A stretch of 64,000 nt of DNA from Papilionanthe hookeriana x Papilionanthe teres. Its lineage: Eukaryota > Streptophyta > Magnoliopsida > Asparagales > Orchidaceae. Location of the stretch: NCBI GenBank assembly GCA_022702705.1, contig CM040422.1, forward strand, positions 34,247,270-34,311,269. Direction: 5' to 3'. This document shows positions 45,601 to 56,816 of this stretch, in pieces. The notes under the pieces were generated by a model. That model did no database searches. It saw nothing but the letters and a program-made list of their open reading frames with translations, and was not told the DNA's origin. Both the position numbers and the translations under genes were made by a program. The number at the start of each line of letters is the position of its first letter. Position 1 is the first letter of the stretch.

Positions 45601-47693
45601 GAATTTGAAATAAATCTAAAAATAACTTGAACAACTATTCCAAATTTAAACCCATTAACTTAAATTAAATCATTTGAACACCAACTTGCCCTCGAGAGCT
45701 TTAGTTATCATAACTCCTAAACATAACATTAAATGAAATGTTACTTCACTTATAGGATATTCAAATGTCCTAGTTCACTGAGCAAGTTAACAAAACTTAA
45801 CTAAACCTCGGACGATTAATTCATTTGTGTAATTGAATTCATTCGGACTTAAAACAACCCTAAAAATATTGAAAAGATGTTTAAGATTCTTCTTAAGCAC
45901 TTCCTCAATATGATAGGATATTTATAAGAACAATTGAACTTAATTGCTCTTTGATGAAGAAAATTGTCTTCAAACAAAAAACACAAAGAACCTAGACGTC
46001 ATAGGAAATGACTAGCTATAGGATTAGGAATTTGGTAGAAAACCATAACCCTTCCCTTAGCCTTACCTAGGAACTTGTTTAAGTATTCTAATTGTGTTTT
46101 AAGTGCAACTTGGGATGACGGGAAGACCCTCCAGGTACGCTTTTATTTTATTGCAATTTACTTTCCTGCAATTTACTTTCTTGCAATTTACTTTATTGCA
46201 AATGCACTTTACTTTTCTTGCATGATAAAACAACTCGTTGCATGAAAACCCACACCTTTAGGATAGTCCCTAAAGCTGAAACCAAAACTAAGTTAAAAGT
46301 CATTGCAAGATAAAATTCACCGCCACAACATTTCAAAATATAAAACAACTCAAAATTTAATCACAAACAGAACACAAAACTACAATTACAATTAAATCAA
46401 AACGTCCTGTTGGATGATCGGGAATACCTCGGATGATGTAACCTACGTGTTGCTAACGGGATTTCCCACGGTCTAAATGAAAGTGTGGAACTCATTTAGT
46501 TGAGTTTAGCAAATTCATCTGGACTAAGTGAATCCGATAAAAATAATGATGCCGGAAGGAAGGAACCGTGGGATCTTAACCGGTGTCGTTATAATCAACT
46601 TTAAGATTTGTTTTAATTAAAATACAAAACACTTGGAAATTAAGACTTCTCTGAACTAAAAAACTTTTCTCATCCCCTGATTTATGACTTCTAAAACTAA
46701 ACCTCTACAACAACAAGGAGCTCGGAGCATGGTGGGCAGCACGGCCATCGTCGTCGACGAAACTCGAATCTACATCAAGCAAAACTTTCCTAGAATTAAA
46801 TAACAAAGCCATAGGACTTCGAGGTAATTTGCCTAGTGCACATAAATCCTCAACCTTTTGTTAGGCATTTGCATTGCAAATTAAGCCCTAACTGGACTTA
46901 GGATTCCGAGGTAGTCGTTCGGTACGACATAAACCCTCACATCTTCGAGGCTATTTGTATGATTGTGTCATACGAATATAAGTCCTAATTAATTAAAATT
47001 GGCAAGATCAAAACATTTAAATAAATATTAGGACTTTCCTAAATCCAAGCCAAACAATAGGATAGTCGGGAGATTACCGAAGTTCACTTCGAATCCGTAA
47101 TTTCTCCTACTTTTCTTCCTTTGAATTCTCAAAATAAAATGTTCCAAATTTGATCCATTCCCTATCGAAACTCCAAAATTCAATCCCTTGAAAACTTAAA
47201 CTTTGAAATCCTTGAGAGCAGAATTATTGATTATTATCGAGAGTTTTCTTAGGTGATTCGCATCACTTAAGATGTAATTAACTATAGGGGCTTGCCCTTA
47301 TAGAGAATTCTAAAGAACCTAGGTAATATAAACCCTGTTTAATACTTTCATATTAAGCAGGGGAATTTGTCGGCTTATAAAATTGGTTCGCAGACCAAAC
47401 GGATGTCACAAAACTTCTAGTTTATTTGATCGAGCCCCACCATCAAGCAGTGTGTCTATCCTTAGGGATAGATACACGGTTTGTGGTGCGGTGCTCGTTT
47501 ATATAAACTATTTGGGATGTGAGATCGGTTTGATTTCATATCTTAAAATTTTTCAAACTTAAAATTATTTTCAAAATCAAATACTACTTTTCAAATTATT
47601 TATTTAAACTAAATTAAAAATTCGCCGACAACTTCTGTTAGGCGACCCCTTTTCAAAATAAACACACAGACCTAAAATAGTGCCGACAACTTC

Positions 47694-47711
47694 TGGCGAC
47701 TCCGCTGGGGA
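47694..47711 (+). other. Primer-binding site of element C
   Basis: TGGCGACTCCGCTGGGGA. From memory of plant tRNA-Arg(ACG), whose 3' end with CCA would prescribe TGGCGACTCCACTGGGGA, the match is 17 of 18. tRNA-Arg priming is characteristic of Ogre elements, while Athila and many other Tat elements use other tRNAs. Confidence 0.8.
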
Positions 47712-47869
47712 AAATTCCTCTCTCCATTTTAATCAAATAATTCTGCTTTCAAAAATCGGTAGTGTATCCATGTCCCTAATTGATCAAACTACCCTTCTTT
47801 CCGTTGGAATACTATGTTCATTTCTACCTTGAACAAGTATAGCCAACATTCTCTCGGATTTAGGAGCCA

Positions 47870-47891
47870 CTGTTTAGACACCCCTAAACAG
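47870..47891 (+). other. Leader hairpin, 8-bp stem
   Basis: CTGTTTAG-ACACCC-CTAAACAG: a perfect 8-bp stem and a 6-base loop. Element B keeps it with one changed base in the second arm (CTAAACGG). In retroelements such leader stems often act in dimerisation or packaging; that role is inferred. Confidence 0.55.
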
Positions 47892-47931
47892 AGAGGTTCC
47901 GAGATCCTTTTACCTCATTTTTGAGGTGGGG

Positions 47932-47949
47932 TGGACCCCCAATAGGTGT
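47932..47949 (+). other. 5' element of a long-range complementary pair
   Basis: TGGACCCCCAATAGGTGT pairs with ACACCTATTGGGGTCCA at 60,541-60,557 except for one bulged C. Element A has the same pair with 15 uninterrupted base pairs. Confidence 0.6.
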
Positions 47950-48219
47950 TAGTTTAGGAGTGATCCTTCGAGTCGAGAAGTCTGGCATAAGACTTTCTTT
48001 TCCTTTCCAACTCCGAATCGGATTCCTTACCTTCTCTACACCTTTGAACATCCCGTTCTAAATAAACAAACCCTCTAATAAGTGATTCTTTTAATAAGTG
48101 ATTCCTTCTTATAAATACATGAACAAGAATGAGTTCGGACTCTTTTTTCAATTCCTTTCTTTTCGTCCTAAAGAAAAGAAGCATAACTTGGGATCGACAA
48201 CCGAATCTACCCCGTAGAA

Positions 48220-49789
48220 ATGGAAGCCCCGAAACCGATTTTCTCCTTCACCAACGGATCGGACTTCGCCGTCTATAAGGATGAGCCGCCCGACAATGGG
48301 GTCATCCGATTTGGACGAGGATTTGAAAACACGAACGTCAAGGTCACCGATGTCTCCCTCTTTGCACCGACGAACAAGGTATCCGAAGCCGAAGAGCCGC
48401 CGCTCGAGTTCAACCTCAGGTCGACCCGGGAGTTCCCTCCTCCGCAAAGGATCCCAACTAGGAGGAGTACCGCCGTCCGCCGAGGACTCGTTCTTACTAC
48501 CCCCACCGGTCTAGTTGTTTCCGCACCTACCCCGACTTCGCCAAATCAAAGGGGAAAGAAATCCGTAATTATGGTAAACCCGTCACCGTGGAGGGTACGG
48601 ATCTTCTCGTAAGACCTTCTGTTTTTGAAATCGGGTCCAGTTCAAAGATTCAGTCACTGACAAGGACCCAAAGAAGAAACAGAAGTAGAAGGATCGCTAG
48701 AGAAGCCAGAGCTGCTGAAATTGCTTTCCTGGAGGAAATTCCAGAACTACCAGAATATACACCGCTGCCTGACTACATACCGCTTTTGGGAGGGAGTAGG
48801 TTCCATCCCCTCTCCGCCGCAGAGGACGAGGAGAATGTTCGCAAGATTGCTGCCACATTACCACAACCCGCATATTACAACGATAGCCGCAAGAAGAGGA
48901 CTAGAACTACGCCATTTGCTTGACTGCAAACTTTAGTAGAAAAGTTAGCAAAGAAGGAAAACTGCCCCGTATCGGAAATTCTACGAAGGATAGGGCGGGT
49001 GCCGGTCAAATCCCGTCTTGGACCCCGAGTAGAACCCGACATCATGACGAAAAAGCCAAGCAAAAGAATGAAGGCTAGTCCGCCCGTTGTTGTTTCAGGA
49101 TTGCAGATTAGGGAGGATACCACCTTCCGCATGTTGGCCGACGGACCATCCGGTCCTAGACCTTCGTCGCTAGAAGGATGGTATGGCGTCCCACTACTGG
49201 GCAGTTAAGACTGAAACATCAGCACAAGAAAGAAAGTCTCGCCAGGAGGCTGGAATCTGAAGAAAGTGCTACTGCGATAAAGGGGACTCATGAAAAGGGG
49301 ACCCGGCAGCTATTGCACGATAACCGCAAAGACACACAGAAAGCCCTGCTAGAAGATGCCATGGAAAAGTTGAGAACCGATATCCGACGATTGGCAAAAG
49401 AAAGAGAAGAAAAGTTCGGAGATGAGATTGATTCATCGGAATTCATGGACGACGAATATGCGAGAAATCAACATGGTCGAGACACGAGCTTCATCGGCCT
49501 TCGCAAGGTGCTCCTCGCAGCCGCGAAAGAGAGGAGCTAGAACCGATGAGAAGGCAGCTTCAGGAAAAAGACGACACGATCGCTCGGATGGCGAAAGGAT
49601 GGAAGAGATGGCCGTAGCTCCGGCCACTCTTCGCAGTCGAGTGCAACCACATAGAGAGACACTCCCGCGAGGTCATTCACATTGTAGATGGAGGAAAGGA
49701 GATTACATCCGTCAATGGGGACGATCAGTCGAAAAGGATACAAGACAAAGTATGATCCCCGAAAAGGATATCAAGAACTTGGTAGAACG
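48220..49789 (+). CDS. ORF1 / N-terminal extension upstream of gag, element C
   Basis: ATG at 48,220 (MEAPKPIFSFTNGSDFAVYK). Recognisable parts: first module, basic motif LTRTQRRNRSRRIAREARA, PEYTPLPDYIP repeats, KKRTRTTPFA, then TGA at 48,921-48,923 with the same frame continuing into LQTLVEKLAKKENCPVSEIL. The coiled coil is split by frame changes near 49,463 (GCGAG here, GCAG in A) and near 49,590. Differences from A in 48,190-48,600 and 49,420-49,780 are mostly CTG/CAG versus CG types, while 48,600-48,960 is nearly free of them. Function unknown. Confidence 0.75.
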
Positions 49790-50770
49790 ACAGAGTGCGA
49801 GAAGCCTTAGCACAATCGAAGAGCGGGACATCCATTCGGACGGGTAGACCTTACCTAGAAGAATTCGACGCCGTCCAATACCCGAAAGGCTTCGTACCAC
49901 CTCTCGTTCAAGACTTTCGATGGAACCGGAACCCCCGACAAGCATGTTGCACACTTTCGTGCCGGTTGTTGCAATGCCGGCGGGAGCGATGCATTGCTCT
50001 TCCGACGGCTTCATCGCCAGCTCGTCGGGAATCGCCTTCGACCGGTATGCGTGATTACGAATGGTTCGGTGAAGACGTTCTCAAAGCTAGAGAACCTCTT
50101 CATCAAGCGATTCACCGGAGCTCAGCACCACATCACTATAGGTGATTTAGTGGTAGAGAAACAAAAGCCGAATGAAACTTTGGTGGATTACATACTTCGA
50201 TGGAGGAACTTAAGCATGAAGTGTGAACCACAACTGCAAGAACAACACGCAGTCGGCATTTTACTTAAAAGCATTCACGGCCCGATAGCACTTCTCCTCA
50301 AGGGATTCACTATTAAGACTTTTGAGAAATTGTTAAGCAAGGCCGGAAGCTTACAAGAAGAGGCGAAGCAATTAAGTTTCGCCGACAAGACGGACAAGCA
50401 GAAGCCGGTAAAGACTTTTGAAAAGAAATCTGGGATCGTTGCAGCAATTGACAAAGGCAAGAAACCGATGCAAATACCTCCAGAACGGCCGCAGCAACCA
50501 CAATAGAATTACCAACAACCCCGGTCCAGCTATCAGTCGTCTCCGCAGTATGAAGAACCGTCTCGTCCGCAACGTACATTAAGGGAGCTTCTGAGCAGAG
50601 AATATCCGTTCAAGAATGAAGCAGTACCGAAAATGTTTCGTAGTCTGATGAAGACTCCGGATTTCCACTGCCGAGCCTAAAAGACCGGAGGAAGTCAACA
50701 AGAAAGGTGATCCCAACTTTTGCCCCTACCACCGGATGCTTGGGCACAAGATAGAAGATTGCATTACCTT
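49790..50770 (+). CDS. gag: Gag of element C
   Basis: FDAVQYPKGFVPPL begins the capsid part at about 49,865. After two frame changes (near 49,905 and 50,060) an open frame carries TFSKLENLFIKRFTGAQHHI, LVDYILRWRNLSMKCEP and KAGSLQEEAKQLSFADKTDK to a TAG at about 50,504, where A has a Gln codon. The knuckle CPYHRMLGHKIEDC lies at 50,721-50,762 and is followed by SWLNDNLRKGNIKIPKEYMK. Confidence 0.85.
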
Positions 50771-51573
50771 TAAAAGTTGGCTCAACGACAACCTTCGGAA
50801 AGGAAATATAAAAATCCCGAAGGAGTACATGAAGGAACCCCAGAAAGGAGGTTCCGTCAATGTTATCTCAACTGATCCCGTCATTCCAATAGATCCCTAT
50901 GCGACTAATGATGGATGGACTACCACATGGACGAGGTCTTCGAAGAAGATTTTAGACAACATCCGAACTGCCTCGGTGCGAGCTTCAATTCAGAGTTCGA
51001 GACCTGTTAAGCCGGTACTATCACTTGCGATAGAAGAACCACCTCAACGAGAGACGATTGAAGAAAAGAAGAAAATCGACGAAGGAGAGAGGACTCGAGA
51101 TTCCTAAGGCTAGACTAGGGGCCGCTTATCCTAGAATAGTTGTTTCGATTCTGGGGAGAAATCCCTCGAACCTCCGATTTTGTATGATTATCTCGCTCAC
51201 TTCGGTGGGATCATATAATGATAAGGGTGATGGCGTTGGCTACGTTTTGACTGTGTCTAACGATTACATAACTAGCGACAATCCGAATATCGATTTCGAT
51301 ACCAACGATAATTCTCAAATCATACACAATCTCGACGATCAAAATAACGAAGAAGACATCCATCAAGGAGGCTACGAGAGCTCAACAAGCAACGAATCTA
51401 TCTGCGAGTTTCGAGGAGCTCCAATCACGATAGAGTTAGAGCCTTCAGATTCTGAAGATAATCCGGAAGAGCCTGTCATTCCGATTCAGGAGGAAACACC
51501 GGCGAACTTAACATTAAATTCAGAAGAAATTACAGAAGTCAACTTGAGAAGTGGAAGAGTTCTACCTCCAAGA
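50771..51573 (+). CDS. Acidic gag-protease linker of element C
   Basis: The 51,058-51,804 frame joins ARLGAAYPRIVVS, the D/E/N/S-rich segment (NIDFDTNDNSQIIHNLDDQN) and LRSGRVLPPRMGPKDKGK without a stop, so the linker runs straight into protease. This copy gives the clearest evidence that gag and pol were one frame at this point. No known domain. Confidence 0.7.
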
Positions 51574-52300
51574 ATGGGTCCAAAAGACAAAGGAAAGCGG
51601 TGGTCGTTCAAGAAGAACCAACCCCGAGCAGAAGAAATACCCATTCGAGAAGAAGCCGAGACGCATGAAAATAAAGTGGACTACAACGTGCTAGCCCATC
51701 TTAGGAAACTACCGGCCAAACCGAGCATCTACGACGCCCTCATCTTATCGAAAGAGATGAGAGAAGCTCGATCAAGGCCTTACTTGATCCGTAAATTTGC
51801 TTAGCTCAAATGGCCGGAGATTCCTTAGATGAGGTTTGCTCGTTAAAGGAACAACGAGGTGTTACCTTCACGGACAATGACCTACTACTTGGAACAAGCA
51901 GATCACAACCGACCATTGTACATTTCAGCTATAATCGAAAAATTTACACTCTCCGCAGTATTGGTGGATCCAGGAGCATCAATCAATATAATGAGTCTTC
52001 GAACACTAGCATACTTGGAAATTGATGCTCGCGAGCTCGAGCGTATAAAATGTTATTAAGAGGATTCAACCAGAAAGGAGAAAGAGCCCTCGGGTCAATA
52101 ACGCTACTAATGAAGACCGGTGACTTAGCAAAGACAACCGCAAAATTTCACATAATCGATTCAGAAACATCGTTCAACGCTCAGCTGGGCCGACCGTGGA
52201 TACATGAAAACAGGATGATACCATCATCTCTACACCAGTGCATCAAATACTACGATGGAGGGGAACAGTGCATCAAAGGCGACTTACAACCATTCTCCAT
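51574..52300 (+). CDS. pol: Aspartic protease of element C
   Basis: MGPKDKGK at 51,574, then DYNVLAHLRKLPAKPSIYDA, a frame break near 51,768 (GAAGCTCGATC where A and B have GAAGCTCTGATC), and NRPLYISAIIEKFTLSAVLV with VDPGASINIMSLRTLAYL. After a further small break near 52,040 it continues with LRGFNQKGERALGSITLLMK and PSSLHQCIKYYDGGEQCIKG. Confidence 0.8.
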
Positions 52301-53245
52301 ACATGAAATTGGAATCCATGAAGATGCAGCTTATTATGCACCACTGAAGAAAACAATCTTCTCCAGAGATACCGTAGCAAATGAAGCAAAGAAAGTTCAA
52401 GACAACGAAGAACCTGAAGTTCTAGTCCAACGATCACTCACCACTCCCTTCGGCGAGATGGTGAAGGTTTCTCCACAGACTCGCATCCGAGGTCGAGGCC
52501 GGGGACGAGGTCGTGGTAGAGACACTAGGACAATTGGACGAGAGGAAACCAGCCATCAATGTTGATTGGGATGATAGTTCTGAAGAAGAAAAAGAAATCA
52601 AGCAAGAAGCAGCGACAATAAGTCAGAAGAAACCGCAATTCAAGATCTCCCTCGAAGATGAAAAGAATGAAGAATACAAATCAATGTACGAGAAGATTAA
52701 CCACTACGTACATACTATGACCCTAACCCCGATACATTCTAACAAGATCGAGGGTATGGTGGTCAAAGAGGTACGTAGCGACGGTGCAAAGCCAATCAAA
52801 TTCTACCGTGGTGCTACTTCCTCCAAAACTGAAAATCATGTACAATTCAAAGATGTCATTTCATCAGAATTAATGGAATTACCTTTTGAGTGGTACTCTC
52901 CCTGTGTTCAAAATTTAATTCAGCATGGTTTCTTACCTCGACAATGGACAAAAGGTCAATCTCAACATTTTGAAAAATTATGGAATAACTCCGGTCGTCC
53001 TCCCAATTCAAAGCATGGTCTCGGATTCGGCACAGTAGGGTCAGTTGACGATACTGAATTTTGCTTGGTTGTCACTTGCAAGCCCAATGAAAACTGCATG
53101 GAAACTACAGACGAACTCGAAGATTTACAAATTGGAGACGCTCCACCAGAATTCGAAGAAGAGATTAAATCTACAATAGATGAGTTAACGGAAGTTAACT
53201 TAGGTACTAGCGAAGAGCCTAGACCTACCTTTGTTAGCTCCTTAC
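52301..53245 (+). CDS. pol: Protease-RT linker of element C with RG-rich box
   Basis: RIRGRGRGRGRGRD is coded at about 52,483-52,524, the longest RG run of the three copies. Then KKPQFKISLEDEKNEEYKSM, MTLTPIHSNKIEGMVVKEVR, FYRGATSSKT, LPFEWYSPCVQNLIQHGFL and SGRPPNSKHGLGFGTVGSVD in one 282-codon frame from 52,513 to 53,361. The frame change at 52,520-52,560 is the only one in the linker. Confidence 0.75.
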
Positions 53246-54235
53246 TCAATAAAGAAGACTCCGAAGAAATAATCAAGTTATTAATGGAATTTAAAGACCG
53301 TTTTGCTTGGAACTATGATGAGATGCCGGGATTAGCTCCGAAGTTGCGATCCATAAGCTAGAGTGTATCCTACTTCGTCCCGGCCGGACAAGGTCCCGGA
53401 AGAATGCGTCTAGAAATCGAACAACAAGTCATAGCCGAAGTTAAAAGCTAATAGACGCTAAATTTGTCCGTGAAGAACAATATCCGACTTGGCTAGCCAA
53501 TGTAGTGCCGATCGTAAAGAAGAATGGTCGGATCGAATTTGTGTGGACTTCGGAGATTTAAACAAGGCATGTCCAAAAGATGAATTCCCTCTACCGATCC
53601 CGGAACCGATGATCGACATTGCTTCGACACATGAAATATTCTCATTCATGGATGGATCTTCGGGATACAACCAAATAAAAATGGCTCCGGAAGATGAAAA
53701 GCTTACAGCATTCGTAACGCCGATCGGAGTATTTTGCTACACAAAGGATGCCATTCGGACTCGAAGAACGCAGGAGCAACCTACCAAAGAGCAATGACAA
53801 GAATTTTTGATGTTCTCATCCACAATCAAGTCAAATGCTACGTGGACGATGTGGTCATCAAAAGCAAAGTAAAGGAAAACCACCTGTATGATTTGAGAAT
53901 TGTTTTCGAACGATTGAGACAATTTAACCTTAAGATGAATCCCTTAAAATGCGCCTTCGGCGTCACCTCCGGAAATTCTTAGGATTCGTTGTCCGACATC
54001 GTGGAATTAAAATCGATCCGGAAAAGATTAAAGCTATCTTAGAAATGCCGCCTCCCAAAACCTTAAAACAACTACGATCTTTTCAAGGGAAGTCGGCATA
54101 TCTTCGACGCTTTATCTCAAACTTGTCGTGTAGTGTCGGCCTTTCTCGGCACTAGTTAAAAAGGACGCCAAATTTGTTTGGGAAGAGAAATGCCGTAAGG
54201 CCTTTGAGGACATTAAACAATATTTAATGACACCT
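53246..54235 (+). CDS. pol: Reverse transcriptase of element C
   Basis: LMEFKDRFAWNYDEMPGLAP, EIEQQVI, KLIDAKF-like, DLNKACPKDEFPLPIPEPMI, FSFMDGSSGYNQIKMAPEDE, FVTPIGVFCYT, KNAGATYQRAMTRIF, YVDD at 53,839-53,850, and PPPKTLKQLRSFQGKSAYLR. Breaks near 53,345, 53,450, 53,535, 53,760 and 53,985. At 53,760 the sequence GGACTCGAAG stands where the protein requires a Leu codon (GGACTAAAG in B), one extra base. Confidence 0.9.
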
Positions 54236-55256
54236 CCTGTCTTAGCGAGCCCCTAGTCTCGGTGTAGACCGCCGATACTTTACACCGCGGCTTTAGACGA
54301 CTCTCTCGGAGCCCCGTTAGCCTGTGTCAATGATGAGGGAAAGAAAATGCTCTTTACTACTTAAGCCGTCGTTTACTTCCGACGGAAGTAAGGTATCTCG
54401 CAATTGAAAAGCACTTCGTTTGGCCCCGATCTTCGCCGCTCAAAAGCTCGAGCACTACATGCTTTCTCATAAGGTCAACCTAATCTCGAAGTTTAATCCA
54501 TTGTAATACTTGATGACTCCTCCAACACTTTCCGGCAGACTTGCCAGATGGTCAATGATATTATTGCAATTCGATATAACTTTCGTGCCTCTTCGTGCCG
54601 TAAAGGAACAAGTCTTAGCAGACTTCCTCGCAGCACACCCTTTGCCGCCGAATCTCCCCTCAATGACGATCTCGCCGGATGAACAAATAATGAACCTAGA
54701 AGACCTTGATGATCGACGTTGGGAATTGTATTTCGACGGAGCATCTTCAGCACACAAAGACGAAGAATCGCAAGTGATAGTGCCCGGTAAGGCAAGAATC
54801 GGGCTAATCTTTATAACGCCGGAGCGGGGGATGTTAAGATACTCCTACCACTTAACAGAACCATGTACAAACAACGAAGCGGAATACGAAGCCCTCATAA
54901 CGGGACTGGAATTAACTATTCAAATGGGGATAACAGACATCAACATCTACGGGGATTCACAGTTAATCATTCAACAAATCGCCGGACAGTACAGAATTTT
55001 AAAGCCAAGACTCGAACAATTCTTCCAAAGATGTCATACGATTGTTGAACAGATTCCAAATGTGACAATCTACAAAATTCCCAGAAAAGAAAATGCTTTA
55101 GCAGATGCGTTAGCTCGCCTCGCCAAAGAATTTGCCTGTTTACAAGATGAATCAGTGGAAGTGTCAGTTCATGGACGTCAGGTCCTATCACAGCTCGACA
55201 TAGACACAATACACAAATCAGAAAAAGAAAAAGAATCAGTTGCAGTAGTGACAGAA
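54236..55256 (+). CDS. pol: Two RNase H modules of element C
   Basis: First module 54,236-54,560 (recognisable by alignment to B; several frame changes). Second module within the 448-codon open frame starting at 54,510: RWELYFDGASSAHKDEE, LTEPCTNNEAEYEALITGLE, GDSQLIIQQIAGQYRIL, NALADALARLAKEFACLQDE. This open frame continues into integrase without interruption. Confidence 0.87.
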
Positions 55257-56522
55257 AACACAGAAGATTGGCGACGACCATTGATAGACTACCTGCAAGC
55301 AGGAAAGCTACCAGACGATAGGTCGCTAGCCCATCAGATCAAGAAAAGAACTCTATCTTACGCATTAATAAACAACACATTGTACAGAAGGTCTTTTGAT
55401 CAAATGTGGCTAAGGTGCCTAAGCGGGTCCGAGGCCCGTGAAATTGTTAAGGAGGTGCATTCAGGACTCTGTGGCGCTCACCGATCGGGTCCGAAGATAA
55501 AAATGAAAATTAAAAGACTAGGGTACTACCGGCCCTCGATGATGACCGACCGCATGAAAATCGCCAAGAGCCGTCACCAATGCCGAGTGCACGGAGTGGT
55601 TCTACACCAACCTCCAAATGTGCTACATCCGACAATCGCGTCATGGCCATTTGAATGTTGGGGCACAGATATAGTGGGTCCAATAGAACCACCATCTTCA
55701 AAAGGACATCGCTTCATTCTTGCGGCTACGGATTACTTTTCCAAGTGGGCAGAGGCAGTTCCACTTGTGAGAAGTGAAAGCACACCACGTGCTACAATTT
55801 TTCAAGAACCAAGTTGTCTACCGTTTCGGAATGCCGCGCGGGATCATCTCGGATAATGGGTCGGCATTCGAAGCACGCAAATCAACAATTTTGTCGGGAG
55901 ACACGGAATCGACCGGCGATACTCAACAATTTTCTACCCAAGAGCAAACGGCCTCGCCGAGGCTTTTAATAAAACTCTCGTTCAAATCTTAAAGAAAACC
56001 TTGGACGATAATAAGAGAAATTGGCACGAGAAGTTGTTAGAAGCCTTATGGGCCTACCGGACAACCTTCGAACTCCTACTCAAGCTACACCTTACGCTCC
56101 GGTGTATGGGTCCGAGGCGGTGTTACCTTTAGAGGTTCGGCTTCCTTCACTCGAATTGCAGTTGCAAACAAGATCACGACGGAAGAGAACGCCAAATTAC
56201 GACTAGAAGAATTAGAAAGCCTGGAAGGGAAAAGACTTGCAGCGCAACAGAATTTGGAACTATAACAAGCTAAGATGGTTCAAGCCCATGACAAACTGAT
56301 CCGCCCAAGAACCTTCAAAGTTGGTGACTTAATTCTTGTTCTCAAGAGACCTATTCTTGCACATCGCAAGATAGGAGGAAAATTTGAACCCACTTGGGAA
56401 GGACCGTTTGTGGTTGAAGCAGTATACTCGTGGAGGTTCCTACCGGCCTAGTGAATTGCCAGGGAGAACGACATATGCTTCCGATCAATGGACGATACTT
56501 GAAAAAGTACTACGCTACCTGA
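55257..56522 (+). CDS. pol: Integrase of element C
   Basis: KKRTLSYALINNTLYRRS and EVHSGLCGAH with a CRVHG-type distal part form the zinc-binding domain. The core has GTDIVGP (Asp codon 55,668-55,670), ISDNGSAFEA (Asp 55,852-55,854) and, in a shifted frame, ANGLAEAFNKTL (Glu 55,959-55,961); the spacing fits DD35E. The C-terminal end has FEPTWEGPFVVE-like sequence and LPINGRYLKKYY-like sequence by alignment with A. Breaks near 55,770, 55,910, 55,985, 56,100 and 56,430. Confidence 0.87.
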
Positions 56523-56790
56523 TGTTTCGAAGGAATGAATTTTTCATCCCTAAGAAACACGGGCGAAGTAATTACTTATGATTGGGTCCGAACCCAAAAA
56601 TAATAAAATGTGCTAAAATAAATAAAGTCATGATAATTAAGTTTTCCTTGTTTCCTTTTCCAAATCAAAATCTCTTTCCTAATCTTATCCCGCTTCATTC
56701 CTGTTAAATTTTAAAATATAAGAGAAATAAAAAATATATGTCTTTAATAAACATTTTCTTAATGTTCTTGTTCTTAGTACAGCCCCTGAT
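56523..56790 (+). other. Spacer between integrase and ORF3 (element C)
   Basis: AT-rich, non-coding; begins after CTACGCTACCTGATG and holds oligo-A and AT stretches. Same position and sequence as 13,490-13,740 in A. Confidence 0.6.
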
Positions 56791-56812
56791 CCTTTTCCTT
56801 GTCTTTCCGCAG
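56791..56812 (+). promoter_or_regulatory. Putative 3' splice site before ORF3 (element C)
   Basis: CCTTTTCCTTGTCTTTCCGCAG followed by GGAAATG. The pyrimidine tract and CAG are kept relative to element A, though one C/T position differs, as expected if pyrimidine identity and not exact sequence is constrained. Confidence 0.5.
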
Positions 56813-56816
56813 GGAA

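Larger units (their letters stand above)
40300..47688 (+). mobile_element. Complete forward LTR shared by elements B and C, 7.4 kb
   Basis: TGTTGATCTCATTTTTGATG (40,300) to TGCCGACA (47,688), with TGT...ACA ends; the PBS of C starts five bases later. It is very similar to 60,560-64,000, so it is the 5' LTR of C; it also occupies the 3' LTR position of B. Regions: a terminal hairpin (GACCTCAT...ATGAGGTC type), about 1.4 kb rich in C over G (40,850-42,280), a promoter-like zone (42,400-43,450), an AT-rich half, the pentamer tract (45,225-45,600), and the U5-like end. No conserved ORF. Confidence 0.9.
47712..48219 (+). other. 5' leader of element C
   Basis: Untranslated sequence from the PBS to ORF1. 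It contains a perfect 8-bp stem hairpin (47,870-47,891), a second small hairpin CCTCATTTTTGAGG (47,913-47,926), and TGGACCCCCAATAGGTGT (47,932-47,949), which is complementary to the pre-3'-LTR segment. No competing long ORF. Confidence 0.75.
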
